A DNA stretch of 64,000 nt from an uncultured Algibacter sp. (GTDB lineage: Bacteria; Bacteroidota; Bacteroidia; Flavobacteriales; Flavobacteriaceae). The stretch is from contig NZ_CANLZX010000008.1 of assembly GCF_947495675.1 (NCBI RefSeq), positions 1 through 64,000 on the forward strand. The letters are read 5' to 3'. Shown piece after piece: positions 18,148 through 27,569 of this stretch. The first letter of the stretch is position 1. The number at the start of each line of letters is the position of its first letter. The notes beneath the pieces were generated by a model, which was given only the letters and a program-made list of their open reading frames with translations, made no database searches and was not told the DNA's origin. The translations under genes were made by a program, and so were the position numbers.

Positions 18148-18335
18148 AATTTCAATTTTTGGCTAAGTTAAATCTATTCTTATAAATACGAAAATGAAAT
18201 CGTATTTAGCTTCACCATTTTTTGTAGGCAAATGCGTAACAATTAATTAACAATCAACTGACATATAATTAATTATAGCGTAATGATTACATAATACAAA
18301 AAGTTGTTATTTGTATTGTACCAAAAACACCCGAC

Positions 18336-19196
18336 TTGAAAATTAAAAGAAAAGTAGAAATTGCCGTAATATCCGATGTGCATTTAGGCACCTACGGCTG
18401 TCATGCCAAGCATTTATTAACCTATTTAAACAGTATTGAGCCTAAAAAACTGGTGCTTAATGGCGATATTATAGACATTTGGCAATTTAGTAAGCGTTAT
18501 TTTCCTAAATCGCACATGAAAGTTATTAAGAAACTAATGACTATGGCTTCCAATGGCGTAGAGGTTATTTACATAACTGGAAACCACGACGAAATGCTAA
18601 GAAAATTTAGCGGCACCACTATTGGAAACATCTCTATTGTAGATAAGGTGGTTTTAGAACTCGATGGACAAAAAGCTTGGTTTTTTCATGGCGATGTGTT
18701 CGATATTTCTGTGCAAAATGCCAAATGGTTGGCTAAACTAGGTGGTTATGGTTATGATTTGCTTACGCTTTTAAACCGAGGTGTAAATTGGTATTTAGAC
18801 AAACGCGGTAAAGAACGTTATTCGCTATCTAAACGGGTTAAAAATGGTGTTAAAGGCGCGGTAAAATATATAAATGATTACGAAAAAGTCATTTCTGAAC
18901 TGGCCATTGAAAACGAATACGATTATGTTATTTGCGGGCATATACACCAACCAAAAATGCAATATTTTGAGAATAAACATGGTAAAACCATGTATTTAAA
19001 CTCTGGCGATTGGGTAGAAAATTTTACAGCTCTAGAATACCAATTTAAACGTTGGAAAATCTATAATTTTAATAAAGATAAACTAGCACCTTTTGTTGTT
19101 TTAGATGAAGATGATGACTTGCAAATGAAAGACTTAATTGCTGCCATAACCATTGTAGATCAGGCCGAAAAAAAGAAAAAAGTTAAAAAGCAATAA
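18336..19196 (+). CDS. UDP-2,3-diacylglucosamine hydrolase-like metallophosphoesterase
   Basis: A 286-residue calcineurin-like phosphoesterase. The metal-binding motifs in order are SDVHLGTYG (near residue 14), NGDIIDIW (near 42), GNHDEML (near 83), FHGDVFD (near 127) and CGHIHQP (near 206). This matches the LpxH/LpxH2 family, which removes UMP in lipid A synthesis. The start is TTG at 18336; no ATG lies close. The C-terminal tail is Lys rich. The neighbouring lipid A acyltransferase fits the role but is separated by aroC. Confidence 0.8.
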   Translation: MKIKRKVEIAVISDVHLGTYGCHAKHLLTYLNSIEPKKLVLNGDIIDIWQFSKRYFPKSHMKVIKKLMTMASNGVEVIYITGNHDEMLRKFSGTTIGNISIVDKVVLELDGQKAWFFHGDVFDISVQNAKWLAKLGGYGYDLLTLLNRGVNWYLDKRGKERYSLSKRVKNGVKGAVKYINDYEKVISELAIENEYDYVICGHIHQPKMQYFENKHGKTMYLNSGDWVENFTALEYQFKRWKIYNFNKDKLAPFVVLDEDDDLQMKDLIAAITIVDQAEKKKKVKKQ

Positions 19197-19243
19197 AAAA
19201 TTTGAGTTAAACTGAATACTGCAACTGAGACTGATTACTGCAA

Positions 19244-22153
19244 CTAAACAAGCGCTTCTCTTAAAATCGTTATTGGATGCTTAGCCTCACGATTGGTTCC
19301 ATCCTTAATTTGATGCCTACAACTGGTTCCGTTTGCCGAAATTAAAACAGAATCTTCAGCCTTTCTAACTGCCGGAAACAAGGTTTGCTCACCTACTTGC
19401 ATACTTACCTCATAATGTTCTTTTTCGTAACCAAAACTGCCTGCCATACCACAACAGCCACTTGGTATAATGGTCACTTTATAATTTGTTGGTAAATTTA
19501 ATACCGCAAAACTCGATAACTGGTTACTCATAGCCTTTTGGTGACAATGCCCGTGGAACTTAATGGTTTTAGCCGCTAAGGTAAATTGCTCTGGCCTTAT
19601 GTTGCCTAATTCGATTTCTTTTTGAATAAATTCTTCTATTAAAAATGTGTATTGCGATAGCGCTTTCGCGGAAGTAGTATCGTCTGCTAATTTTAAATAC
19701 TCGTCTTTAAAGGTGTATATTGCTGAAGGTTCAATACCTATAAGTGGCGTTTCTTCTGAAACTTTATCTTTAAAAAGAGCAACGTTTTTATTAGCATGTT
19801 CTTTAGCTTCTTCTAGCAAGCCTTTTGATAAAAAGGAACGACCAGATTCGGCATTATCAATAATTTCAACATTATAATTTAAGGCCTTTAAAAGCTCTAA
19901 TGCATCCTGTCCAATGGTAGCGTCAAGCCTATTAGTAAACTCATCATTAAACAAATACACCGTTTTTATATAACTATTAGGTTCACTTGTTTTTTTGAAG
20001 CTATCGTAGTAAGTACTTAAATTAGGTTTTGATAGTAAAGGCAAACTTCTTTCTTTAGCAATGCCAAAAGCACTCTTTAATAATAACGAGGTGAAATTAT
20101 TAGAAAACATAAAATTTGAAAGCCCCGTAGTTTTACTTCCTAATTGGTTTAGTCTATTATTAAAAGCAAACAATTTAGTGCGCAAAGACACGCCATTTTC
20201 TTTTTGGTATTGGTATTGAAATTCCGCTTTTAAAGCTGCTACATTAACACTACTTGGGCATTCGCTAGAACAGGCTTTACAGCTAAGGCATAAATCGAAA
20301 ACCTCCTTTAATTCCTCATGATTAAACTTATTAGATTTCTCCGAGTTGGTTAAAAACTCGCGTAACGCATTGGCTCTTGCTCGGGTAGTATCTTTTTCGT
20401 TTCTAGTGGCTCTGTAACTTGGGCACATGGTACCGCCAAACTCTGGTAATTTTCTGCAATCGCCAGAACCATTACATTTTTCTGCCTCCCTTAAAATACC
20501 TAAAGAACTAGAAAAATCTAGAAAGGTATCTAATCCGGGTTCTTCCCTATTTGGTTTATATCTTAAAGATTCATCCATTGGTAAAGCATCAATAATTTTA
20601 CCAGGATTAAATATATTATAGGCATCGAAAGCCGTTTTTACGCGTTTTAAAATGTTATAATTTGCTTCACCTATCATTAATGGAATAAACTCCGAACGCA
20701 CAATACCGTCACCATGCTCGCCACTCATAGAACCGTTAAACGATTTTACTAAATAGGCGACGTCGGTGGTTATTTTTCTAAACAAATCAACATCGTCAGC
20801 CTTCTTTAAATTTAAAATAGGACGCAAATGTAACTCGCCAGCTCCTGCATGCGCATAATAAATAGCATCTTGCTTATAGCCTTTCATGAGCTTTGAAAAC
20901 TCCGCAATATATTTCGATAAATCTGGTAAAGCTACGGCAGTATCTTCAATACATGCCGCCGATTTTTTATCGCCAATAATATTACCCAATAAACCTAAAC
21001 CTGCACTACGTAAATTATTTGCTTTACTAATGTCCTGCCCAATAAGTTTTGGATTAGCATAACTTAAACCCGTATCGATAATTGTTTTTTCAAGCTTATT
21101 AGCTAATAGCTTAACGGCTTCTGGAGTTTCCGCACGAACCTCGCACATTAAAATAGCTTTAGGATCTCCTACTATAAACTGTCTGTTTTCTTGCTGTGTT
21201 TTATTGTGTTTTGTGCAATCTAAAATGGTTTTATCCATCATTTCGCAGGTGTACAAATCATGTTGCATAACAGGTTGTACAGCATCCAAACAACTCTCAA
21301 TGCTATCAAAGTGTGCCGCCACAATAATAGCCTCAGTTGGTGGTAATTTATCTAGTTTTAAGGTTATTTGTGTGGTAAATGCCAATGTGCCTTCACTTCC
21401 AGAAAGCAGTTTACACATATTAAAATTTTGTGGAGCGTCCGTAAACACTGCAGATTTTATTAGTTCATCAATGGCATAACCGGTATTTCTTCGGTGTATT
21501 TCTGGTTTTGGAAAATGTTTATAAATACCAGCTCTAACCTCTTCCGATTTTAATTCGTTATAAATTGTTTTATAAATTTCGCCTTCTAAGGTTTCTAACT
21601 TAGTTTTATCATGAAACGCTTCTTGAGATAATTCATTAAAAACAACTTCGCTACCATCGCTTAAAATGGTATGCATTTCTATAACCTTATCTCGTGTAAC
21701 GCCATATTGTATAGAGGTTGTGCCAGAGGAGTTATTACCAACCATACCTCCTATCATACATCTATTAGAGGTTGATGTATTAGGACCAAAAAACAAACCA
21801 TAAGGTTTTAAGTAATTGTTTAAAGCATCTCTAACCACGCCTGGTTGCACGGTTACCGTTTGCGCTTCTTCATTAAGCTTAATAATTTTTGTGAAGTATT
21901 TTGAGACATCGACCACAATGCCATCTCCTACGCATTGTCCTGCTAACGATGTTCCCGCAGTTCTAGGAATTAATGATGTTTTGTTAGCCTTGGCAAATTT
22001 TATTAAGGTCTTTAAATCGTCTTCATTTTTAGGGTAAGCTACGGCTAATGGCAGTTTTCTATAAACTGAAGCATCAGTAGCATATATGGATTTTATTAAA
22101 TTATCATGGTAAAGTTCTCCACTTAGTACTGATTTTAGGGTATTTAAATGCAT
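19244..22153 (-). CDS. FAD-linked oxidase fused to Fe-S/CCG domains
   Basis: A 969-residue D-2-hydroxyacid dehydrogenase-type flavoprotein, comparable in layout to E. coli YdiJ or D-lactate dehydrogenases. In order: an FAD-binding PCMH domain (residues about 25-250, PRTAGTSLAGQCVGDG and MVGNNSSGTTSIQYG), an FAD-oxidase C-terminal domain with YAHAGAGELHLRP and SGEHGDGIVRSE near 475, a 4Fe-4S dicluster (CNGSGDCRK and CLSCKACSSECP, about 560-640), and a C-terminal CCG-type region (GHCHQKAMSN, GCCGMAGSFGYEKEHYE). It probably passes electrons to the respiratory chain. The substrate cannot be read from the sequence. Confidence 0.88.
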   Translation of the reverse strand: MHLNTLKSVLSGELYHDNLIKSIYATDASVYRKLPLAVAYPKNEDDLKTLIKFAKANKTSLIPRTAGTSLAGQCVGDGIVVDVSKYFTKIIKLNEEAQTVTVQPGVVRDALNNYLKPYGLFFGPNTSTSNRCMIGGMVGNNSSGTTSIQYGVTRDKVIEMHTILSDGSEVVFNELSQEAFHDKTKLETLEGEIYKTIYNELKSEEVRAGIYKHFPKPEIHRRNTGYAIDELIKSAVFTDAPQNFNMCKLLSGSEGTLAFTTQITLKLDKLPPTEAIIVAAHFDSIESCLDAVQPVMQHDLYTCEMMDKTILDCTKHNKTQQENRQFIVGDPKAILMCEVRAETPEAVKLLANKLEKTIIDTGLSYANPKLIGQDISKANNLRSAGLGLLGNIIGDKKSAACIEDTAVALPDLSKYIAEFSKLMKGYKQDAIYYAHAGAGELHLRPILNLKKADDVDLFRKITTDVAYLVKSFNGSMSGEHGDGIVRSEFIPLMIGEANYNILKRVKTAFDAYNIFNPGKIIDALPMDESLRYKPNREEPGLDTFLDFSSSLGILREAEKCNGSGDCRKLPEFGGTMCPSYRATRNEKDTTRARANALREFLTNSEKSNKFNHEELKEVFDLCLSCKACSSECPSSVNVAALKAEFQYQYQKENGVSLRTKLFAFNNRLNQLGSKTTGLSNFMFSNNFTSLLLKSAFGIAKERSLPLLSKPNLSTYYDSFKKTSEPNSYIKTVYLFNDEFTNRLDATIGQDALELLKALNYNVEIIDNAESGRSFLSKGLLEEAKEHANKNVALFKDKVSEETPLIGIEPSAIYTFKDEYLKLADDTTSAKALSQYTFLIEEFIQKEIELGNIRPEQFTLAAKTIKFHGHCHQKAMSNQLSSFAVLNLPTNYKVTIIPSGCCGMAGSFGYEKEHYEVSMQVGEQTLFPAVRKAEDSVLISANGTSCRHQIKDGTNREAKHPITILREALV

Positions 22154-22202
22154 TGAGCTAAAAAATATATGATATGCGTAAATATAAACACAAAAATGGC
22201 GT

Positions 22203-22257
22203 TATTTTTGTTATGTAATAAATTTTTAAATATGGTCTTATAATAAGCTAGACCATA
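22203..22257 (+). promoter_or_regulatory. promoter and leader hairpin of the OMP gene
   Basis: TATTTTTG (22203-22210) matches the -7 consensus about 78 bases before the ATG at 22288. The leader then contains a perfect 8-bp hairpin, TATGGTCT (22231-22238) and AGACCATA (22250-22257), with an 11-nt loop. A 5' stem-loop of this kind could stabilise the mRNA of an abundant envelope protein; that is inference. Confidence 0.4.
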
Positions 22258-22287
22258 AAAATAATATCAATCTTAAAACTTTAATTT

Positions 22288-22779
22288 ATGAAAAAATTAT
22301 TTTTATTATTAGTTACAGTAATTGGTTTTGCATTTTCATCTAATGCACAAGACATTTCAGAAAATGCTATTGGTCTTCGATTAGGAGATAGTGATGGCTT
22401 AGGAGCAGAAGTAACTTATCAACGTGCTTTAGGAGACAATAACCGTTTAGAAATTGACTTAGGTTGGAGAGATGGTAAAAACTACAATGGATTTAAGCTG
22501 GCAGGTTTATATCAATGGGTTTGGAGTTTAGAAGGTGATTTTAACTGGTACGCCGGTGTTGGTGGTGGTGTTGGATCTTTTGGTTTTGACAATCCAGGAG
22601 GAAAAGACATTACCGATACGTTTATTTTTGCTGCTGGAGATATTGGTATTGAATATAATTTTGATATACCTTTATTATTATCTTTAGATTTTAGACCAGA
22701 AATTGGTTTTGGTGATGACCTTTATAATAATAATGATTTAGATTTTGATATCGCACTTAGTATTCGTTATCAATTTTAA
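22288..22779 (+). CDS. small outer-membrane beta-barrel protein
   Basis: A 163-residue protein with a clear signal peptide (cleavage near SSNAQ, about residue 20). Eight or so amphipathic strands follow, among them IGLRLGDSDGLGAEVTYQRAL, split IGLRLGDSDG and AEVTYQRAL, then WYAGVGGGVGSFGF, IEYNF, LSLDFRPEIGFG, and a final strand IALSIRYQF with C-terminal Phe. This fits an OmpW/OprF-size eight-stranded barrel of the outer membrane. Partner and ligand are unknown. It has its own promoter and terminator. Confidence 0.82.
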   Translation: MKKLFLLLVTVIGFAFSSNAQDISENAIGLRLGDSDGLGAEVTYQRALGDNNRLEIDLGWRDGKNYNGFKLAGLYQWVWSLEGDFNWYAGVGGGVGSFGFDNPGGKDITDTFIFAAGDIGIEYNFDIPLLLSLDFRPEIGFGDDLYNNNDLDFDIALSIRYQF

Positions 22780-22797
22780 TTTAATTTAATCTTATAT

Positions 22798-22831
22798 GAA
22801 AAAAGCATCCATCTTTGGGTGCTTTTTTTGT
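22798..22831 (+). terminator. Rho-independent terminator of the OMP gene
   Basis: The stem AAAAAGCATCC / GGGTGCTTTTT has one G-T pair, a short loop, and a T-run, 18 bases past the stop. The following spacer up to 23013 shows no further feature that I can name. Confidence 0.8.
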
Positions 22832-23013
22832 TTATCTACTTATCGTTTTTAAAAAATTCTATTCCTGTATGATGGCTTTTCTAACTGGCAGCAGTATTAC
22901 AATACTTTTAAATCTTTAAGGGTTTGTATTAACTTGTATTAGCTGCAGAAATTTAACATTAATAAATAACATCATAAATGCCACTTTTTATTTATCTTAA
23001 CTAAAAAAAAGGA

Positions 23014-24729
23014 ATGAAAAACTTTGCTATTATTGGAATTGGTCCTAGAGGATTATATGCTTTAGAAATGCTCTTAATTAATTTAAATAAGGCAAACAAA
23101 AAACTAAACATCACGATTTTTGAACCTACGGAGCACGAAGGTGCTGGCCCTGTTTGGGATATAAATCAAGCTGAAAGTAATTGGGTAAACATTCATGAAC
23201 GCGCTTTAGATGGTTTAAAAGCAAGACCTTCCTTAATTTTCGATTCAAAACAAATTAGCAGTTTCCCCGCTTATCATGACTGGTCAGAGTTTAATCAAAC
23301 CCAAAAAGATCCCGATACTTTTCCGTCTAGAAAAAAAATAGGACAGTATTTGCATGAGCGCTACCTTGCTTTGGAAACCGTTTTAAAAACATCGAAGTTT
23401 TTCAAAAAAGTAAATAAAGAAGTTACTGCTCTAGATTATCAGGACAATTTAATAAAGCTATCCGTCAACGAAAACCAAACCTACGTTTTTGATGCCATTT
23501 TAATTACTATAGGCCATCAACCCACCGAGCTTTCTGATGAGATGAAACAATGGAAACACTTTGCTGAAACTGAAAAAGACAACATTCAGTTTTATGAAAA
23601 TCCGTATTCCGTTTGCAAATTTGAAGACCTAAAAAATCAGAAAACAAACACCATAAACATAAGAGGTTTTGGATTGGCGATGATTGATGTTATGCGCGCT
23701 TTAACAATTAATGAATTTGGATATTTTAAGGTAATTGATACGCATACTTTAAAAACCGAATACGTTCAGCTAAAACCACAAAACTTAAACCTTGTTCCTT
23801 TCTCTTTGGATGGAAAACCAATGGCTCCAAAACCATTAAACCAAGCTATTGACGATTGGTATAAACCAAATAACGAAGCACTAAGCGCTTTTAAAAACGA
23901 AATTGAATTAGCCTCGAAAAAGGAAATTACTAATGATACTCAATTTCTAATAGATGCTATATCCAAAATAGCTTCGCACATCTACTTATCTCTACAAAAT
24001 AGAGCGCTACCACATAATTTAAATGATAAAGCGCTTAAACTTATAATTTCAAATTGGTTACAGGATAACAATTATAAGCACAAGCTTATCCAAAAGACAA
24101 ATATGTCTACTTACAAACTTATAGAGCGCTATATACAAATGGGTTTAGGAAAAATCCCCGTGAGTTTAGATTATTGTGTGGGTCAAGTTTGGCGCCATTG
24201 CCAACCTACTTTATATGCCTCACTTTCACATTCCCGGTTAGATAATGAGGTTATTGAAGATATTATAAAACTCGATGACCGCAGTAAGCGTTACTCCTAC
24301 GGACCTCCAATTGAAAGTATGCAGCAAATGCTTGCCTTAGCCGATGCTAACATTTTAGTATTTGATTTTGTAGACAACCCTGACATTGAAACGACTAACA
24401 AGGGATGGAAATTAACAAATAAAGAGGGTGACACCGTATCAACCAATATTATGATTAATAGTGTTTTAGATGCGCCTCAGCTATTAAAAGTAAATGCACC
24501 ATTAGTGACTAGTTTACTTAAGAATGATTTAATACAACCTATACACACGAAATTGGGTATAGACACCTTAGAAAACGGCCAAGTAATTAGCACGATTAAA
24601 GACCAAAATTTGCCCATTTTTATTTTAGGACGCTTATGTAAAGGCAGCGTTATTGGTGTAGATGCCATATTAGAATGTTTTGGTAAACGTATTGAGGATT
24701 GGGCAGATGCCTTTACAAAACAGATTTAA
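23014..24729 (+). CDS. FAD/NAD(P)-binding protein (NAD_binding_9 type)
   Basis: A 571-residue flavoprotein-like protein. The N-terminal dinucleotide-binding motif IIGIGPRGLYALEML (residues 6-20) is followed by EGAGPVWDINQ and NIHERALDGL, typical of the FAD-NAD(P)-binding family PF13454, which includes N-hydroxylase-like and uncharacterised oxidoreductases. The C-terminal half contains GRLCKGSVIGVDAILECFG. The substrate is unknown and the gene has no operon partner: it is tail to tail with the DNA-repair pair, 2 bases away. The start is a good ATG after an A-rich run. Confidence 0.78.
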   Translation: MKNFAIIGIGPRGLYALEMLLINLNKANKKLNITIFEPTEHEGAGPVWDINQAESNWVNIHERALDGLKARPSLIFDSKQISSFPAYHDWSEFNQTQKDPDTFPSRKKIGQYLHERYLALETVLKTSKFFKKVNKEVTALDYQDNLIKLSVNENQTYVFDAILITIGHQPTELSDEMKQWKHFAETEKDNIQFYENPYSVCKFEDLKNQKTNTINIRGFGLAMIDVMRALTINEFGYFKVIDTHTLKTEYVQLKPQNLNLVPFSLDGKPMAPKPLNQAIDDWYKPNNEALSAFKNEIELASKKEITNDTQFLIDAISKIASHIYLSLQNRALPHNLNDKALKLIISNWLQDNNYKHKLIQKTNMSTYKLIERYIQMGLGKIPVSLDYCVGQVWRHCQPTLYASLSHSRLDNEVIEDIIKLDDRSKRYSYGPPIESMQQMLALADANILVFDFVDNPDIETTNKGWKLTNKEGDTVSTNIMINSVLDAPQLLKVNAPLVTSLLKNDLIQPIHTKLGIDTLENGQVISTIKDQNLPIFILGRLCKGSVIGVDAILECFGKRIEDWADAFTKQI

Positions 24730-24731
24730 TT

Positions 24732-25514
24732 TTAATTAGGCTGCTTTTCGCTTAAATATTTCCAATAGCGTTTGGGAACATGTCTAATATGAAGATTCAT
24801 GTTTTTTCTAGATTCTATATTTGTACTTTTGAAATAATGCTGCCATAGCTTTTGAAACTCAAATTCTTCATCCGAAAAATATTCTGCAGAAGTTTTCGTT
24901 GGATCGAAATCATCTGAAAAATTTAAATTAATAATTTCAACTTTTTGCAAATCATAATACAAGCCATAGTGCCTTTTTAAATCGTAAATAATCCATTTTT
25001 GATCGGCATATCTACTTTTAAAATGTTTAGAAATTAGTGGTAACACGTTAAAATCAGGTTCTATATTTGCAAAATAAATTTGATCTTTTGTCAATTTAAA
25101 CCTTACAAATGCTTCCATTCTGTGTTTTTCTCTTCCTACCATTTTTGATATTTGAGATACTTTTAACACCGTAGGATTCGCATAATCTTTGTCTATAGGC
25201 ACAGCGCTTTTAAAAGCATACTTTATAAAATCGAGTAATAATACTTCAATATCTTCTTTTTCACTTAAAAACGCGTAGTACACTTTAAAACTAGAAGCTT
25301 TGGATAGTTTAGTCTTTAGGCCTATCCAAACCCTATCGGCTTTATTAGTATCGGTAATAATTGTTTCAGAATCTGAAAAAAGTAGATTTTGTACCGCCGT
25401 TTCTTTTTGAATAGCAACATCCTCTAATTTATATTCATAAACGTTAAATACGCAGGTTAAAAACCCGTCGAAAGTACCATCGTAAATTAAATTAGAAGCC
25501 CTCATGTTAACCAA
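24732..25514 (-). CDS. TIGR03915 family putative DNA repair protein
   Basis: A 260-residue protein starting MRASNLIYDGTFDGFLTCVFNVYE, split here as LIYDGTFDGFLTCVF, the hallmark of the TIGR03915 (SAM_7_link) family, whose C-terminal part is DUF4130-like (about residues 85-250: FVRFKLTKDQIYFANIEPDFN, given as FVRFKLTKDQ and IEPDFNVLPL; IYDLKRHYGLYYD). It always pairs with a radical-SAM partner, and here its start overlaps that gene's end by 8 bases, so the two are translationally coupled. The pair is predicted to act on DNA; the reaction is not known. The ATG at 25505 (residue 4) is an alternative start. Confidence 0.88.
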   Translation of the reverse strand: MVNMRASNLIYDGTFDGFLTCVFNVYEYKLEDVAIQKETAVQNLLFSDSETIITDTNKADRVWIGLKTKLSKASSFKVYYAFLSEKEDIEVLLLDFIKYAFKSAVPIDKDYANPTVLKVSQISKMVGREKHRMEAFVRFKLTKDQIYFANIEPDFNVLPLISKHFKSRYADQKWIIYDLKRHYGLYYDLQKVEIINLNFSDDFDPTKTSAEYFSDEEFEFQKLWQHYFKSTNIESRKNMNLHIRHVPKRYWKYLSEKQPN

Positions 25515-26769
25515 ATAAATTTAGTTGGTTACTCAATGTTTTGGTGTATTTACTTGTAGAATTTTGTAAAATAAAGTTCTTAATTTGCGACGCTGTTAAA
25601 TCTCTTCTTTCAAAATCGTTTGAATCGCAAATCATAAAATATCTAGCTCTGTTTAAAGCCACTCCTATCTTCTTGAGATGTTCCCAATTAAGCTTTCTAT
25701 AACGTCTTGCATAAATAATTTTAGAAACCGATTTCATTCCTAAACCAGGAATTCTAGCAAGCATACGTTTATCAGCTTTATTCACATCTACCGGAAAACA
25801 ATGTAAATTTCTTAAGGCCCAACTTAACTTTGGGTCTATATCTAAATCTAAATGTTGATGGTTTGCATTTAATATCTCATTAACATCAAAACCATAAAAT
25901 CGCATTAACCAATCTGTTTGATATAGTCTATTTTCTCGAAGCATAGGCACTTCGGTTCCTATTTGTGGTAATCGGCTATCGTAACTAATAGGAACATAAC
26001 CTGAGTAATAGACACGTTTTAAATTATAGTTTTTATAAAAATGATTTGAAGTTTGCATAATTTGAAAATCATTCTCGCCACTAGCACCAATTATCATTTG
26101 TGTGCTTTGTCCTGCTGGAGCGTATTTTGGGGTGCTTCTAATAATTTTCTTTTCGGCCTTATACTGTATAATTTCATTTTTAACCTTTACCATAGGTTTA
26201 ATAAAATCGTCGTGATTTTTATCGGGTGCTAAAAGTTTTAATCCCGATTTGGTTGGGATTTCAATATTTACACTTAATCGATCTGCATATAAACCAGCTT
26301 CTCTCATTAACTCATCTGAAGCTCCGGGAATAGATTTTAAATGAATGTAACCATTAAAATTTTCTTCTAGTCTAAGTTTTTTGGCAACACCTACTAAACG
26401 CTCCATAGTGTAATCGGCGCTTTTAAAAATACCTGAACTTAAAAACAAACCTTCAATGTAGTTTCTACGGTAAAAATTCATGGTTAAGTCTACAACTTCT
26501 TGAACTTTAAAAGCAGCTCGTTTTATATCGTTACTTTTTCGTGTAACACAGTATGCGCAATCGAAAATACAATGATTCGTAAGCAGGATTTTTAATAATG
26601 ATACACAACGCCCATCCTCGGTATAAGAGTGACAAATACCCATTCCTGTTGCATCGCCCAAACCTTTATTGGTGTTCTTTCTGTTACTTCCGCTAGACGA
26701 ACACGACACATCATATTTGGCGGCGTCTGCTAATATTTTAAGTTTTTCTTGGGTACGTTCAAAGGACAT
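25507..26769 (-). CDS. radical SAM protein, putative DNA modification/repair (TIGR03916)
   Basis: A 420-residue radical SAM enzyme. The cluster motif CIFDCAYC (CxxxCxxC) is near residue 69. A barrel follows with LFLSSGIFKSADYTMERL and YIHLKSIPG. The C-terminus has helix-hairpin-helix DNA-binding elements (NKADKRMLARIPGLG and SVSKIIYARR, about 333-360), supporting a DNA substrate. The pairing with TIGR03915 is the diagnostic context. It is comparable in spirit to spore photoproduct lyase, but the lesion is unknown. Confidence 0.9.
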   Translation of the reverse strand: MSFERTQEKLKILADAAKYDVSCSSSGSNRKNTNKGLGDATGMGICHSYTEDGRCVSLLKILLTNHCIFDCAYCVTRKSNDIKRAAFKVQEVVDLTMNFYRRNYIEGLFLSSGIFKSADYTMERLVGVAKKLRLEENFNGYIHLKSIPGASDELMREAGLYADRLSVNIEIPTKSGLKLLAPDKNHDDFIKPMVKVKNEIIQYKAEKKIIRSTPKYAPAGQSTQMIIGASGENDFQIMQTSNHFYKNYNLKRVYYSGYVPISYDSRLPQIGTEVPMLRENRLYQTDWLMRFYGFDVNEILNANHQHLDLDIDPKLSWALRNLHCFPVDVNKADKRMLARIPGLGMKSVSKIIYARRYRKLNWEHLKKIGVALNRARYFMICDSNDFERRDLTASQIKNFILQNSTSKYTKTLSNQLNLFG

Positions 26770-26963
26770 AAATAGATAAATATTGAGGGTAAAAGTAGAT
26801 TTAGGATTGTTAATAAAGATACGATAATAAATTAAATTTAAAGATCAAAAACGGTCTCTTTGGAATTAATTATAACGCATTTAAATCAATAATTAACGCA
26901 ATCAATTAATCTTGTTTAATAAACCAGAATAATTAGCTATTTTACTTAAATCACGATATAAAA

Positions 26964-27569
26964 ATGTTTAAAACAATCATTACATTAATACTTTTTTCAC
27001 AATTTATGAGCGCACAACACGACATACCAAATATTATTAATGCTGAAATTAAAAAGTCGCTATCCTATTACCCTGAATTAGTAAATACCAAAATTAGTTT
27101 TAAGTTTAAAAAAAACATAAAAAAATCTACCATGCAAGCTAGACCTAGCTTTGGTAGCTTTTTTAAAAGTAAAAAAAACAGAAGCTATTTGATTTTAATT
27201 AGCGAAACCTTTAAAATTTCTGATAAAAGATTTCTAACCAAACACATTCCTTCTGATATATTAATTGGTTGGATAGGACATGAATTGGGGCATATTATGG
27301 ATTATCAAAACCGAAGCAAATTAAACTTAATAAACTTTGGTATTAGATATTTGTTTTCTGAAAATCATATTGTAGAAGCAGAGCGTGCGGCAGATACTTT
27401 TGCTGTAAACCATGGTATGGAAAGCTATATTTTAAAAACAAAAAACTTCATTTTAAACCATGCCGATATTAATGAAAATTATAAAAACAGAATAAAGCGC
27501 TTTTACCTGTCGCCCGAAGAAATTATGGAATTGGTTAATACCAGAAATGAAAAACTACAAACAAATTAA
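26964..27569 (+). CDS. secreted putative zinc metalloprotease
   Basis: A 201-residue protein with a short signal peptide (to about MSAQ, residue 18). A gluzincin-type motif is visible: HELGHIMDY near residue 112 gives HExxH, and EAERAADTFAVNHG about 35 residues later supplies the likely third ligand Glu. The rest is basic. I assign it to M48-like or related peptidases only by motif. Its stop overlaps that of the convergent GH3 gene by 4 bases. The substrate is unknown. Confidence 0.7.
   Translation: MFKTIITLILFSQFMSAQHDIPNIINAEIKKSLSYYPELVNTKISFKFKKNIKKSTMQARPSFGSFFKSKKNRSYLILISETFKISDKRFLTKHIPSDILIGWIGHELGHIMDYQNRSKLNLINFGIRYLFSENHIVEAERAADTFAVNHGMESYILKTKNFILNHADINENYKNRIKRFYLSPEEIMELVNTRNEKLQTN

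Noticed and set aside
19655..19675. GCGCTTTCGCGGAAG-type palindrome in the oxidoreductase gene
   Set aside because: It looks like a common flavobacterial octamer-style motif, but it is within a conserved coding region and one copy proves nothing.
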